Shown here: positions 1 to 12,641 of the stretch, piece by piece
How positions within the stretch are numbered: position 1 is the stretch's first letter
Layout of the letters: each line of letters opens with the position of its first letter
Assembly: GCA_030268105.1 (NCBI GenBank)
Contig: BSDZ01000003.1
Location: forward strand, 7,591,501-7,655,500
DNA from: Volvox africanus
Taxonomy: Eukaryota > Chlorophyta > Chlorophyceae > Chlamydomonadales > Volvocaceae
Direction of reading: 5' to 3'
Length of the DNA: 64,000 nucleotides
Program-made: the position numbers and the translations under genes
The notes under the pieces: model-generated
Database searches by the model: none
What the model saw: only the letters and a program-made list of their open reading frames with translations
Told to the model about the DNA's origin: nothing

Positions 1-626
1 TGATTTTGTTTAATACCGAGTCTCATGCGGAATAAGAAGTCACCCAGAGTGGACTTACTTATCATACTTCGATGAACGCATGAGCAATTTGTTTGTAATG
101 ATGATTTTATATAAAGAAGTATCTTAATGAAAATCATATAAAGTCAAAATGCGTCCTTAACCTCACTCTTGGATGTCTGGGACAAAAAACAGTTGTTGCA
201 AATTGTCCTGGCATTCTCCAGAACTTAGGCGAGACTTGATAATTGCTTAAGCGGCTTAATGTTGTTGATTTTAAAGGAGCACTTTAGCTATATGGGTGAG
301 CCCACCAGGTTGTCCGTACGCGTAACAGGCGCCGTAAGGACTCAAAGGAAACCATTATCTAACGAAAGCTTGATCGGGTTGGTTATTGCTAATTTCTATG
401 CCAGGTAATAGCTTCTTGCAGTTTTTGACGCGCCTCCGTTTTGTACACCAACTTTTCTGTACCGGAAGCTTCATTAACTGAGTATTTATAAGGGCGACCA
501 GTGAAAATAGCCCTATAGAGGGTTCTAGCAACACTGGCGCTCAAACACTATCCTCTTGTGGAACAGCTGAAAGCACTTGACGCCCAACTTACTGCGGAGA
601 GCTCCGGCAGCGACTGGGAACAAGAC
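1..626. other. Upstream region of the PKG-like gene
   Basis: No coding exon is recognised here. It precedes the kinase start and should hold its promoter and 5' leader. The last 250 bases are GC-richer. Distal promoter elements cannot be identified by eye. Confidence 0.5.
483..492 (+). promoter_or_regulatory. Candidate TATA box of the PKG-like gene
   Basis: The sequence TATTTATAAG lies about 135 bases before the proposed ATG at 627. That spacing would give a 5' leader of about 100 nt. It is a single motif match without transcript support. Confidence 0.35.
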
Positions 627-3600
627 ATGGGCGCAGAAAACAGCAAGTATGTGGATGGAGAGGGCGGTCCTGTTGCGTACATCGCGCAGCGTACGCAAGT
701 AGGACGTGCAAAGGTGTGAGCTCCATCGGGCCTTGGAAGTGCCGAGCAAGTGTCTCCGATGTTCGCCTAAATGATCAAATATTCATGATCCCGACTCCTT
801 ATGTATGTCGTCGCTGCTAGGCCATTACTGGCAACAAAGCCGGCACCACCAAGCTTGAAGTAAAGCTCCCGCCGAAAGCGACACCTGTGGCGGTTGAAGA
901 CTATGAATTCATTAAGGTGTGTTGCATAATCTGTCTGAGCATCTGTTTATCCTATTAACATGCCTGTCTCGACATGCCTTGCAGAGCTCCCTCGTCAACT
1001 TGCTGCTCTTCAGTCGCTTGGACCGGGGCACAGCTCAGAAAATTGTGTCGCATATGTACTTGCTTCCCGTAGCAGCTGGTGACATCCTTATCCAACAAGG
1101 GGATACCGGGGATGCCGCAACTAAGCTTTTCGTCGTGCGTAGCGGAAAGTTTGAGGTGAGACGGACATTGTAAAAGGCGTGGACCATTACGCCACTTCGT
1201 GCGAGATCACATACAAGGTTCTCTGTTTTGATTCGGGGCAGGTTCTTGAACGGCGCAAGGATGTCATGTTCAAAGTTAACACCAAGGAGCGCGCAGATGT
1301 GTTCGGCGAGATCAGCCTTATGTATGACTGCCCCCGATCTGCTACCGTGGCAGCGACTACTGAGGCCAGCGTCTTCGTCCTGGAGCGTGACGTTTTCAGG
1401 CAAGCTCGTACGAGTCAAACCGAAGTCGCAACTGGGTTGTGTTTCCCTTTCAGAAGCCGGGCTGGTGGTAGTTCCCTAAACGCACTTCCCACCGCCACAT
1501 TCCCCCCTCTCCCTCTCCCTCTCCCTCTCCCTCTCCCTCTCCCTCTCCCTCTCCCTCTCCCTCTCCCTCTCCCTCTCCCTCTCCCTCTCCCTCTCCCTCT
1601 CCCTCTCCCTCTCCCTCTCCCTCTCCCTCTCCCTCTCCCTCTCCCTCTCCCTCTCCCTCTCCCTCTCCCTCTCCCTCTCCCTCTCCCTCTCCCTCTCCCT
1701 CTCCCTCTCCCTCTCCCTCTCCCTCTCCCTCTCCCTCTCCCTCTCCCTCTCCCTCTCCCTCTCCCTCTCCCTCTCCCTCTCCCTCTCCCTCTCCCTCAAT
1801 TTTCTTTTCCGCCCGCCCCGGCCCGCAGGCATTTCGTGCAGGCTTCCGTGGAGGACGAGAAGGGCCAAATCCAGCTGTTCCTGAACAGTGTGCCGCTCCT
1901 CTCCTCCCTGCGGCCGGACGAAAAGATGAAGCTAGTGGATGCATTCGTGGAGGACTCCTTTGATGGTGAGGAATGACCCTCTGAATCCTTGATCCTCTGG
2001 CGTCCCGGACAACATCTTTCCAATTCCGAAAAACCCTTATCATGTCCTCTCCATCCCACCAGTATCTCGTATGTCGCCCATTAAGCGGCCATCAGACTCT
2101 TTCCCTCCCATCCTCACCATCTCTCGTACCCCCGTTTTCACACTCCTCAGCCGGGGCCCGCGTGATCGTGGAGGGTGATGTGGGCGACAAATTCTACATC
2201 ATTAAGGAGGGCGAGGCCCAGGTCGTGCAGGGAGAAAAGGAGGTCAACAGGCTTTTTCGCTCGGACTTCTTTGGCGAACAAGCGCTGCTGCAGGATGAGC
2301 CACGGTACGGTATGGTACGGCGCGTTAGTAAAACCCCAGACATAAGTTTAAGACCCTAAGTTCCTTCGCCCCGTGGCACCCGTAGTTCAGGTCGTCATTT
2401 GTGGATTGTATTGAGCGACCAGGTTCCTCAACTGGGAATGGAAGGGGGGGGCCACATGACGTCCAGAATGAACGTTTTATGGCACATGCCCGGCGATGAG
2501 TTGCGCCATACCTCCAATCATTGGTTTAGACCATGTGAACGGCACAGCGAATAGCTGCGATGCCACTCAACGCCTCCTAACTCATCGCAACTTCTCGTTG
2601 GTGGGAGTTGACGATATTTGTTGGTGGTGGAGGTCTGGACGGTAGTGATTTCTTCCCTTCGAGCCCTTTGGACCGGCGTCTCCCCACGAGGTTCCCAAAA
2701 CCCATCGGTGGATTTTTGTGACCCATGGGTCCGTTGCGCTCTTACACCTGCCCTATCTTTTGCCGGCCAAAGGGCTCCTGTGACCCATGGGACCGTTGCT
2801 TTCTCGTCCTCCTTGGTTTCCCTTTTCATACCCTTAAATTGCCATCGGCATTCTTCTTCGTCGGCCTCATGTTCATGTCCTGTCTTCCCGTCCCGCCCTT
2901 CAGCCGCGCCACGGTCCGCGCGCTGAGCCCCCTGGTATGCCTATCGCTGGACCGGCGGACATTCGTGGCGGTGCTGGGGCCGCTGCAGGACATCATGGCC
3001 AAGGAGAAGAGCCCCGAGGTGTGTGTGGGGGGGGCAGAGGGAATAGGTGTGGGGGAGGTGGACCTGCAGCAGTTAGCGGTATTGAGGAGTACAACCATGT
3101 ATGGTGATGGTGGTGAAGGAGCAGAAGTTCAGCAGCGCGCTGCTGCCACTTGTCGGGCGCGGCCCCACCCCCCGCAGGTGGTCAACCAGCGCATGGCGAA
3201 GCTAAAGCCGCAGGGCAGCGCGGCCCACCGGCGGCCGACCGCCGAGGTGCTCATTAAGTACGACTCCGGGCGGCGTACGATTGCGTGCGACGGCCATTTG
3301 GACGAGGTAGTGGAGCTGCGGCGTGGCGGCCAGAAGATGACGGGTGGGTTGAAGCCTGCGATGTGCGATGTGCTGTGTTGTGGATGGGGGGGAACTACCT
3401 GGGATGGGGGATCTCCGGATGATGGTGAGAAGCAGGAGGAGGAGCAGGAGGATGGGGACTCGATGCCTTGACCCCGCCATGGTTACACACAGCTGCACTT
3501 GCCATTTCCTGCACTTTGTCCCCAACCATCTGCGATTTCGTCACCACTTATACGCGCGGCAGGGAGGGCCTGTCTCGTTACTCGAGGCCGGGTAAGGTGG

Positions 3601-6475
3601 TGGTAAGGCGGGGTCAGTAGGGGCTGTATGGGGTGAGACCCCGGCTCCCCACGGATGTGTGCCGTTAGAACGGTTGAACGGAACATCAGCGTAGGTTTGG
3701 TGACCGGAAACCAAGCTAGACGACGTTGCCCCACTCCCTCTTGCCTTCCCCCCCCCAGATGAGCATCGTGATGCGGACAAGAAGCTGGTGCTGGTGGAGG
3801 GGGAGCTGTTAGGAGAGGGAGCCTTCAGCCGAGTGTGCCGAGTCACAGGCAAGCGGAAGGGTTGTGGAGGGGTGTGGGGCTGTAGTGCGGTTTCGGTTGG
3901 GATGGCGGTAAGGGGTCTTTGGGGATCAACGACCTCGGCGTGTTGTCGTGTTCCTCGCCTTCCTGTTGCATCAAAGAGAGACCTGCAACCTGACCGCTCT
4001 CAGCACCGCTGCCAGTGGTGCTGATCTCATGTGGTGCCCCCCCTCATGGCCCCCCCTCATGCCGCCCGCCTGATGACCCGCATTGCCTGATCACAGAGGA
4101 GTCGACGGGTCGCGTCTTCGCGCTGAAGCGGATGGCCAAGTCTGCGGCGCTGCAGTGTCCGGAGCACGTCTTCTGCGAACAACACATCACCCGCAACATC
4201 GCGCACCCCTTCTGCCTGCGTCAGTACGCCTCCTTCAAAGTGCGCACCAGACCGGGTCATTCTCCCCCTCCTCCCCCTCCTTGTACTCGTCGTCGTGTTT
4301 ATTGTCGGGCTTCACTTCATCTTGGACCGTCTCCGGCTGGGTGATGCGGCATCTGGGTGTTCAAGACCACCACCATCACCACCATCACCACCTGCAACAC
4401 CATAACGGGTTTTTATGTTTTGTGAATTGATGCAAAAAGTTGTTTTTCCTAACGCGAAGTAACAATGACTCCTATCATAATCGTCGCCCCTTTTCACGCA
4501 CAGGACAAGTGCCATCTATATATGCTGTTCGATCTGATGCCGGGCGGCGACTTGATGGATGTGCTGGTGGCGGAAGCTAAGGTGTGTGGGGGGGGAGGTA
4601 GGGGAGTGAGGAAGGGTTATCGAAGCGTGTCGGGGCCTGAGGCATCGGGGGCTGGTGTAGTACTGTGCTTTGCTGCACTCTGCTGGGTTGTATTACACTG
4701 TTCCGTTCCTGTATCCACATGTTCACAAGCATGTTGCTGGTCGTTCTTCATGGGCTGTAACAATTAATAGACATTTTACAATTTTCATTTAGTCTATTTG
4801 TTTATTTTGGCGCAGAGCAAACAATGACACGTGCCAAGCTTGCGAATGTGAAACGCAGGTGATCAAGTACCCTGTCGCCGACAAGAACAGTCTGCGCAAG
4901 GGCTGTTTGGCGCCCAAGATGAAGATGTGGCAGGGCATGGAGGAGTCCATGTCCCGGTTCTACGTTGCCTCGATCGTTCTGGCCCTCGAGTATCTGCACG
5001 ACAATGGAATCGCCTTCCGCGACCTGAAGCCGGAGAACGTGCTCATCGATGGCCAGGTAGGGACAAGGCTAAAAATATAATAAAATAAAAACAGAAGGCC
5101 GCCTAAAAGTACCCTTTTGGGGCCAGACCCGTTTCAACCCATTTCATAAAAACGGTTTCACGGAAACATATCACCTTTCCCACTCAGGGCTACGTCAAGC
5201 TGGGCGACTTTGGGTTCGCCAAGCAGGTGGAGGCGGGCGGTCGCACATACACCTTCTGCGGCACCCCTGGCTACGTGGCACCCGAGAACGTCATGGGGAG
5301 AGGATACAACCACTCCGTGGACTGGTGGGTGCCCGGCTGGGGGCCCGCTTTCCCCTTCGCCACCTCCCGCTGTGGGACACTCCGTCCCCCCGCGTCTGGC
5401 ATGAATTCGTAACACGGTCGTGTTTAGCCGATCTTGATTAAACGATACCACTTATGAAATAAATATACTGGTTACTACACTAAATATACTAGAAAGGACA
5501 TGGCATAATGATCTTACAGCCCCAGCTGATGAGTGAGTATATAATTAAAATTATATTGCAACAATTGAAATCCTACCCGTCCTTACTATACCCGATGGTT
5601 TGTTGCGGTCGCCTCCTGTCTAGTTTTTTAAATGAATATTTAATCTATTGGGGAGATATAATAAGTTGATTAATTAATGTGAGTTCCCATGCCCGTGCCC
5701 CGCAGGTGGACTCTTGGCGTGTTGATGTACGTGCTGCTGACGGCCCGGCAGCCCTTCACGTCGCCCAAGACCCAGGACCCAATGGAGGTCATGCGGCGGA
5801 TCGTGGACGATCGGTGGCCCATCAAGTACCCGCCGTACATGTCGGACGAGGCGCGGGACCTGATCAGCAAGCTGCTGGAGCGCAAGCCCGTGAAGCGCAT
5901 CGGAATGCTGCAGGTGCGTGAGAGCGAAGTGGGGGCAGGACTGGGGGTACCTGTAGACGTACAGTTGATGTGAATTGCTATGCCTCCTACTTATATCCGT
6001 CTATCTATCTTTCTATCTTTCTACCTACATACCTACCTACGTTTTTCGCACTTGCGTCATCTGCCTCTCGCCGATCCTGGTATGTTCTTCCTCCTAGGGC
6101 CTGGGTATCTGGGTTCCATTACGCTCAAACTCACATCCCCAATCTGGCCTCCCCCTGGGGTTAGTCCTCGTGCCTTCAGTACCAACACCAGGATTCGTTT
6201 CATTCGTCTTCCCACCCACCCATCCCCCCTTGTTTCCAACTGCCACCTCATCTCAGGGCCGCGCTCGGGATATCAAGGAGCACTCCTGGTTCGCTAACTT
6301 CGACTGGGAGGGTCTGGCAGCTCGCCGCATTGACCCGCCCCGCAAACCCAAAGATGCGGACAGCTCAAAGCGCAAGGCCGAGCTGGCTGAGGCCCACCGC
6401 GCTGAGCCCCGCGAGCCCACGAATGTGACGCCTCAGGAGATGGCGGAGTGGGATCGAGTGTTCAAAGACTTCTAA
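627..6475 (+). CDS. PKG: Cyclic-nucleotide-dependent protein kinase, PKG-like AGC kinase
   Basis: Serine/threonine kinase activated by cyclic nucleotide; 718 aa from 15 exons: 627-713, 821-916, 985-1155, 1242-1399, 1829-1965, 2151-2304, 2904-3018, 3178-3343, 3759-3848, 4097-4239, 4504-4581, 4859-5056, 5188-5324, 5706-5913, 6257-6475. The start MGAENSK fits an N-myristoylation signal (Gly2, Ser6). Two cyclic-nucleotide-binding domains follow, with phosphate-binding cassettes at residues 139-154 ([16 protein letters not shown]) and 257-272 ([16 protein letters not shown]). The kinase domain has a glycine loop GEGAFSRV (380-387), Lys402, Glu419, an FRDLKPEN catalytic loop (518-525), DFG (538-540) and activation-loop Thr553. 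It ends in FKDF, an AGC FxxF hydrophobic motif. Regulatory and catalytic parts share one chain, as in PKG and unlike PKA. The cassette residues do not settle cGMP against cAMP. Introns 4 and 9 appear to use GC donors. Confidence 0.93.
1505..1797. repeat. (CTCCCT)n hexanucleotide array in PKG intron 4
   Basis: About 49 near-perfect copies of a six-base pyrimidine unit fill most of the intron between exons 4 and 5. They run almost to the polypyrimidine tract of the acceptor at 1828. The open frames across it (Leu-Pro, Glu-Gly, Arg-Glu) are repeat artefacts. Confidence 0.97.
6158..6215 (-). repeat. Dispersed intron element copy A (PKG intron 14)
   Basis: Reverse-complement copy of the same block: GTTAGTCCTCGTGCCTTC, then ACCAGGATTCGTTTCATTCG and GTCTTCC. 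It lies just before exon 15 of the kinase. Confidence 0.7.
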
Positions 6476-7723
6476 GTCGGTGGAAATGGATTTATTCGAA
6501 GAGGCATATTCACTGTCTTCCTCATCCGCCTGCTCTCGAGTTATTTGCTTCTCTTTCTTTCCATCCATTTCCCCTCTCCCCTCCAGTCCGTATGTTAGCG
6601 ATTCAAACATCCAGTGGGAAATCAGCACCGGGAAGAAGAAAGACAAAAACACCATGGAAAAAAGGGAGAAACCTATAACTCTATGAATCTATAAACCTAT
6701 GGCTCTTATAACTGTCGCGGTCGCGCAACGTCGTTATGGGGTGGGGGGTACGCTAAGAGAGAAGCAAGGAGCGCGGGGCTCAAGCCCCCAGGGTCAGGTA
6801 GAATCCGCCCGCTTGGCAGCGTATAGCGGCATATGCTGCAACAGCGTGCAGGGACGACCTCTCCAAGTTTGCGGCGCAGGGCAGCGGAAGGGAAAGGAAA
6901 TTCATTCTGAAAAGAGCGGAGTTGGGTCATGGTCTGAAGGAAGAAGCAAAACAAGGGAGATGTCGCCGGAGGAGGGGCCTGTCCGGTGCAGTCCAGGGGG
7001 CCCTACAGCTGGGGATGTTTTCATCCGTTGATGCCATGTATGAGATCCGTTGTTTGTCACATCATATATCCCTCTTGCTGGCGCTGAGTTGGCGGGGGGT
7101 GGAGGCATAATATTGGCAAAAGCTTGCCGACCCTGTGCTCAGTACGCGCGTCGCACAGTGGCGGTAGTGGTGGTCATGTGTGTCATAGCATGAATCCGCA
7201 CATGATGCGATGCTGCAAGGTGTCGTTTCATCCTGGGACTTAATGGACCGTGGCTTACGTGGAGCCAGGGAGGTACTGGACTGATTTCAGTCTTTTTGCG
7301 CCATCAGGCGGACCTGAGGCTCGGCAGGAGGAGTTGGGAAGCAGGGGACATAGTACTCCTATAGTTGTGTGATATTATTTTTGCCGTCTTTGGTGTTTAG
7401 AATGGTGACTATATTATAATGATATCGAGCGCCAGCGGTGTCCCCACTCACCGCCTCGGGTACATGGCGGTACTATTGCATATACGCACATAAGTTGTAC
7501 TTTTCACATGACACAGTCTCGGAGCCAGTGTGTGTGTGAGGGGGCCTGTTTGGGAGTCCTTACGAATTTGCTCGGAGCGAGTTTCGGGTTTTCCGGGACA
7601 CGTTCTGTGTGTCGGAGCAGACAAGCTGTGCGGTCGGTGTCGTGCTACGGCGGCACGCCACTATTTCTATTGCCAGTGCCGGGTGATTCAGTTCGGGCCT
7701 TTTAATAGCCCGGACAGGTGTAA
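6476..7723 (+). other. Probable 3' UTR of the PKG-like gene
   Basis: No gene is seen between the kinase stop and the first downstream TGTAA. A 3' UTR of about 1.2 kb would be long, but similar spacings recur after other genes here, which supports the reading. Confidence 0.5.
7719..7723 (+). terminator. TGTAA polyadenylation signal, PKG-like gene
   Basis: First TGTAA after the kinase stop. TGTAA is the known chlorophycean poly(A) signal. Assigning it to this gene is inference. Confidence 0.4.
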
Positions 7724-9840
7724 AAAATTAGTTGGAAGTAAGTAGGCTTTTTGGAAGTTTGGATGTGGGGGTTGGATCGGATTTTGTGAGGAATGTTTCG
7801 CCGGCTGGAGGGGATGGCAGCAGCGGTCATCATTAGGCTCATCCCCGGGTCGGAGACACTCCAATCCGAATGGTTCCAGAAACCCTGATACGAAAACGGA
7901 TCAGCCTGGCGCAGCACCCATCCTACGTAGGCTCCTGATGCTGCTACTGGAGCTGTTGCTGCTTTGCAATTTAGATTTGGGGCTGGACGTTGTACGGGAC
8001 GTTATTGGGCCTTATCCTCTCCTGACAGAAGAGGGAGGCAATCGGTTCTCCAGTCAGTCCACTCGTGGAGTGGCTTCCGCGGCTTGAGCTCTTCGTGCCG
8101 CTTTGACGACAATGGTGCCGCCGCAAGGATTATTCTCTCCGCTTCCGCACAGCGCAAACGCCAGCACAGCACACGACGCCCATCATGTAAGGTCTAGAAG
8201 GTCTCCGTGATGGCACACGGGGGCAGAGAATGCAGTGGTACGGATTTCTGCCGGATGTTGGTTTTCCCGTCGTCAACGTGACGCGGATGGGCAGATGGAG
8301 TGACGGAGTAATTGGTTGTTGATAAATCTGGGAGTACATATTAATAGATGCCCTGCTGGCGATCCGTTAGTGCTCCCGCAGGCAGTCCCCCCTCCCCTCT
8401 CGCGGTATCGTGGGGGACGGAGGGAGTCGCGAGCCTGGTGTGTATGTGCGTGTCAGTGTATACGTGCCGAGGCTTTATCCTGGACATGATCATCGTGCGG
8501 CCTCAAGGGGATCAGGAACGCAGCGGGTCATATTGGTGGATATGGGTGAGGGTAGTGACACGGAAGGCGATTAAGGTGTGATGTTGGTGTTGTCAGTCGG
8601 TCTTCTGGATGAGGTAGGTGGGGGTGTATGTATCTGTGTGTGTTTCTGTGAGAGGCCGGCGTTGAGTGTTCCGACCTTTGTCAGGTGGGTCAGGTTGGTG
8701 CGCAGGTCCAGGGAGGAGAGGAGCGGCAATATTCCGTTTGCAATGAAACGAAGATGGCACAGGATGGTTAAGTAATTGATGGACTGAAGCCCGATATCCC
8801 ACAATCCTCTGGTGGGTTCGGACATGACTGACATATCTTTCCCGAGTATGTACACTGCAAACAATGGAACGCTTTGGGAAGCTTTGGGAAGGAGAAGGAG
8901 AAAAGAAAGAGAAGATACCTTGCCCCTGGCGAGGGACAGGGGCGCAACCAACTGTTTGACAACAGCCCGCGGCCCACATCCTAAGTAAAAAAATCGCTTT
9001 CGACATTTTGTGAATTCTTTCATATTGCCACTCAGTCTTCGTCGAGGTAAAAGCTTCTTTATACCAGGTACGCGGTAATCACCATACTGACCTCTCCTCA
9101 CACACTCGAGACCCCGAGATCGCAATCAGCACCAAATGCGATCACATCTCAACACCCGATACTTCCCCCGATGAGTTCTGAAGCTTCCATACACAACACC
9201 GACAGCCGTCAGGTTGCCGGCAATGGGGACTATTGCTCCACCTCCTGCCCCGCTCTCACACACACGCTCACCCGCCCTCCAGCACTGCCATCTCCTCGCC
9301 CACAACCTCTTCCGAACGAGCGATCCCCCCTGGACCTGCCTGCGAGCTGCCCGTACATTTCCCCATGCCGTACGCCGTTTAGTTGTGCACACACCACATC
9401 ACATCGTGAAGCCCATAACTGATATCGCATGCCAACTTTGGCCATGGTACACACAACGTTCCGCAACACACAACGTCTCTCCGTTTCCTTCGCCTCGTCC
9501 TTAACTACCAACCGCCTGAGTACGGCTCGAGTGCACTTCTCCTCTCGTTTTCCCGGAAGAAGGTGAAGACCCGAGTAAACCGCTGCCGTCACGATAACTA
9601 CTGAGATGTCCAACCCCACCGCCATCGCCTACGTCCCTCAGAAATCCCCAGGCATTTCGTCTCTCATCATAAGGCCTCTCTTCTTTAAGTGAGCTGTAGG
9701 AGTTCCCTAAGGAAAGAGGAATCGAACGAAACGAGCGCCATGTTGGTGGGGCAGGGAGCAGAGCGCCCTCCCTCACCCTCGTGCCCCTGTCTCTCTGTCA
9801 GTCCGTCAGTCAGCCTGTCCGTTAGTCTGTCATGTCCTAG
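7724..9840. other. Convergent intergenic region, PKG to HISN3
   Basis: No recognisable gene. It lies downstream of both convergent genes, so part of it should be the HISN3 3' UTR on the minus strand. I found no TGTAA on the minus strand, so the HISN3 transcript end is not located. Open frames here lack family resemblance and several start at non-ATG codons. Confidence 0.4.
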
Positions 9841-12244
9841 CTATCGCTGCTCCCCCCCCGGCCGGTGCTGCTGCCGCTTGTGCCAGGACACGACGTCCTC
9901 GTATGGGAGTTTGCCGCCGAAGATGTCCAGTGCGGAGCCCACGGTGATATCTACTCGGCCCCGACCCGCCACCCGCACGCGCTCAAGGTCCTCCTGTTTA
10001 CGGGTGCGCGCGGGTATGTAAATGTGTATTAAAAGGTATTTTTGCAATCATATTCCGGATAATTATCCATATATATTATTATGCTTATCTATGTATATAA
10101 ATACATATGGATATAATACATGTATACATAATATCACATATATTCATGTATATTTATTTAGAATTTATGGATTATTTATTCATAATTTATGTACAGCAGA
10201 CCTTTTCCCCTCCTCTCCCCTCCCGCCGACTCCCTTCCCCACCCGCCCCAATACCCACCAGCGTCCGAGCCCCCCCTGCATACGTGACCGGCAGCGGCGA
10301 CCAACTCCCCAGCAACGCCACCAGCTGCTCGTCGATACCTAGCTGCATGCCTTCCACATCCACACCGTGAACCAGAAACTCGTCGCAACTGGCTGCGAGA
10401 AAGCCGAGAGTGGCCTCGTTTAGGGCTAGGGCGCTGAACTTCTGCCAGCGGTCCGTAACCACAAAGTACTGTCCGTCTCGCTGACGGCAACTCAAATCCA
10501 GAACCAGGCGTTGCTTGCCGACCAGCTTGACCTGGAAAAGGAGTGTTGGAGTGGGTATTGGAGTGGGAGAGGAGGAAGGGGGGGGAGTCGAATAAAACAA
10601 ATCCTGGTGCTGATACCGACGGAACGAGGACTAACCGTGAGGGGAGGAGGGGAGGGTGGCTGACGGGGGAGGGAACGGGTTGTAGTGAGACAAAGGGGGG
10701 TGCTAGGGGGGATACCTGGACGGGCTCCATTTTAAGGGACGCAGTGAGACTGGCGGCATTCCATATGACTTAGTGGCGGCTTGGACGGGGCGGGTTTAGA
10801 TCCATCGTCCGTTATGGGCGTCAGGATGGGTGGGGGTCCTCCGCCACGACGAAATCCACCGACGACGCATGGGCGCAGGAAGTCGCGTCGGCAGCAGCAG
10901 CTATAGCTGCAGCTACACCAATGACATTGGTAGGATGGAGGGAGAAGTGGAGGTGTCTGTGTCTGTGTGTGTTTGTGTGTTTGTGTCTGTGTGCACGTCT
11001 GTCTGAATCTTTGTCCCTTCCCCCCCCCACACCCAACGACTGAAGACCTCAATAATTGGAAGCCAGGGGCGGGAGAGAAGATATGACTCACCAACTGCCG
11101 CAGTCGCTCCTCCTCCAGCCGCCCATCGCGAAAAACGTACGACGTAACGATGACGTGGCTGGCGCCCGCATCCAGGTACTCCACTGCATTGTCGGCAGTC
11201 ACTCCACCGCCCATGTGAAGACCTCCGGGCCACGCGTGGAGCGCCTCCAGGGCGGTCTTCCTTTTGGGATGAGGTGACGGGACCAGAACGCCAGCCATGA
11301 AGGCATGAGGTCGTTAGGCATGAGGTCGTTAGGCGTGAATGACACCAGACAGGCACCAGACAGTTAGTACGGAATGACATTCCCCGCAACAACCAAAAAA
11401 CACTGAATGCGGACCGGAGCGCAACCCCCGCTCGGAATTGATGCCCTCATCCCGGTGAGTGCCTGGGTAATGTAGTTGGGTGATGTGGTTCGGTTGGGTG
11501 ATGTGGTAGGTTAGGTGTTGGTTGCGGGCCTCGGGCAGGCTCAGCCTTTCTCTTACTTGCTGGCATCGTCAGCACCCAGCATGATGACGTGGCCACCGAT
11601 CAAACCATCGTTCCGGTAGAGCTCGCTGTACCAGGAAGACGGCTTATCCGAAACGAAGTTCGTTTTCAGTTCCGCAGCTGCCCTGTGATAGCTCACACAT
11701 AAAGGTGAGGTTGTGTGTGTTTGTGTGTGTGCGGCTAAGGGTGGCTCTAGCTCTATAGTGGCATGCCAACCCTACATGGCACCACGCCTGTCTGAAGATC
11801 TGGTTCCAGCGAAGATCGTGAATCAATAGGAAGTAGGATAAAGACAACAATCAAGGAAACAGATCAAACCATATATGCAAGTTATATGATGGGAGACACG
11901 CAATCTGCGATGGCACCTTGGCGTCACAGTCACACGCACCATGGCTCCGCATGGCTGGTTTCTTACCCCTGGGTCTCCGGCAAGTCCTTCAGAGTTGAGC
12001 CGACTATCTGCTTTACTTTACCCTATTTCAAAAGGTGAATTTAGTTTTACTTTAATACATTACTTGATACTGGGGATAACAAATGAGTAACTCTCCGCAT
12101 CATCAGCACCTTGTGGATGTCGATGCAGGGCCGAAAGCGGATTGCGCCAGCGTTAACAGTAGTCGCCGAGGGTGCACTAGAAGATGCTGTAATGACATTA
12201 CTCCGTGACGCGGGCCTGGTGGAATTCACGCCCGATAGGAGCAT
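9841..12244 (-). CDS. HISN3: HisA, ProFAR isomerase (histidine biosynthesis)
   Basis: N'-[(5'-phosphoribosyl)formimino]-5-aminoimidazole-4-carboxamide ribonucleotide isomerase, the fourth step of histidine synthesis. It has 303 aa in six exons (transcript order): 12244-12110, 12022-11967, 11682-11557, 11260-11092, 10531-10259, 9993-9841. The first 35 residues are rich in Ser, Ala, Thr and Arg with no acidic residue, like a plastid transit peptide. The mature part starts at [19 protein letters not shown], with the first-strand aspartate at residue 42. Further family blocks are [64 protein letters not shown] and [16 protein letters not shown]. All splice phases match and the chain is complete, like plant HISN3 and yeast HIS6. 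The gene is divergent from MKS1 and convergent with the kinase. Confidence 0.95.
10587..10644 (-). repeat. Dispersed intron element copy B (HISN3 intron 4)
   Basis: A block starting GTCGAATAAAAC, then TCCTGGTGCTGATACCG and GGAACGAGGACTAACCGTGA, preceded by a G-rich purine run. The same arrangement recurs at 6158-6215, 24749-24806 and 25121-25180. In the consensus orientation it reads left to right here, antisense to its host gene. Confidence 0.7.
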
Positions 12245-12641
12245 TGTCGGCGCCTAACTGAACAACCCAAGGGATTGTTCACTATGTACAATCTTTTAGA
12301 AAAGTGAAATCGAAGTAATGTAAACCTGGATGTGCTTTCGCAGCTTACTGATGCACCGTTTCGTACGGAGTCGTTTTGAAGGTTGGAACCGTGGAAGCTG
12401 TTTACGAAGCGTAAAGCATTCCTCCATTCCTCGTCACATGAACGACATGCACATTTTTAACTTTGTGATAAATGTAAATATATCTTATATCTGTCGGTTA
12501 TTGCTTCAAACATTTTTGGCACGTGGAAATGTCCGTAAGGTTCTGTCCTAGTCCTACTCGCAGTTACGATCTGCAGGAGTTCGATACTGAAAGCTTGGCA
12601 TTGACTTGAGGAATCGACATCAAATCAAAGGCTTTCACAAA
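12245..12641. promoter_or_regulatory. Shared divergent promoter region, HISN3 and MKS1
   Basis: Only 397 bases separate the two divergent start codons, so both promoters and 5' leaders must lie here. No clear TATA box or known motif was recognised on either strand. Confidence 0.5.

Noticed and set aside
1450..2043. Long open frames encoding Leu-Pro, Gly-Glu or Arg-Glu repeats around 1500-1800
   Set aside because: They are translations of the CTCCCT intron array; flanking exons belong to the kinase in another frame.
8571..9125. Minus-strand open frame of 184 codons downstream of HISN3
   Set aside because: It begins at a non-ATG codon, shows no family motif and ends in low-complexity sequence; more likely UTR or intergenic.
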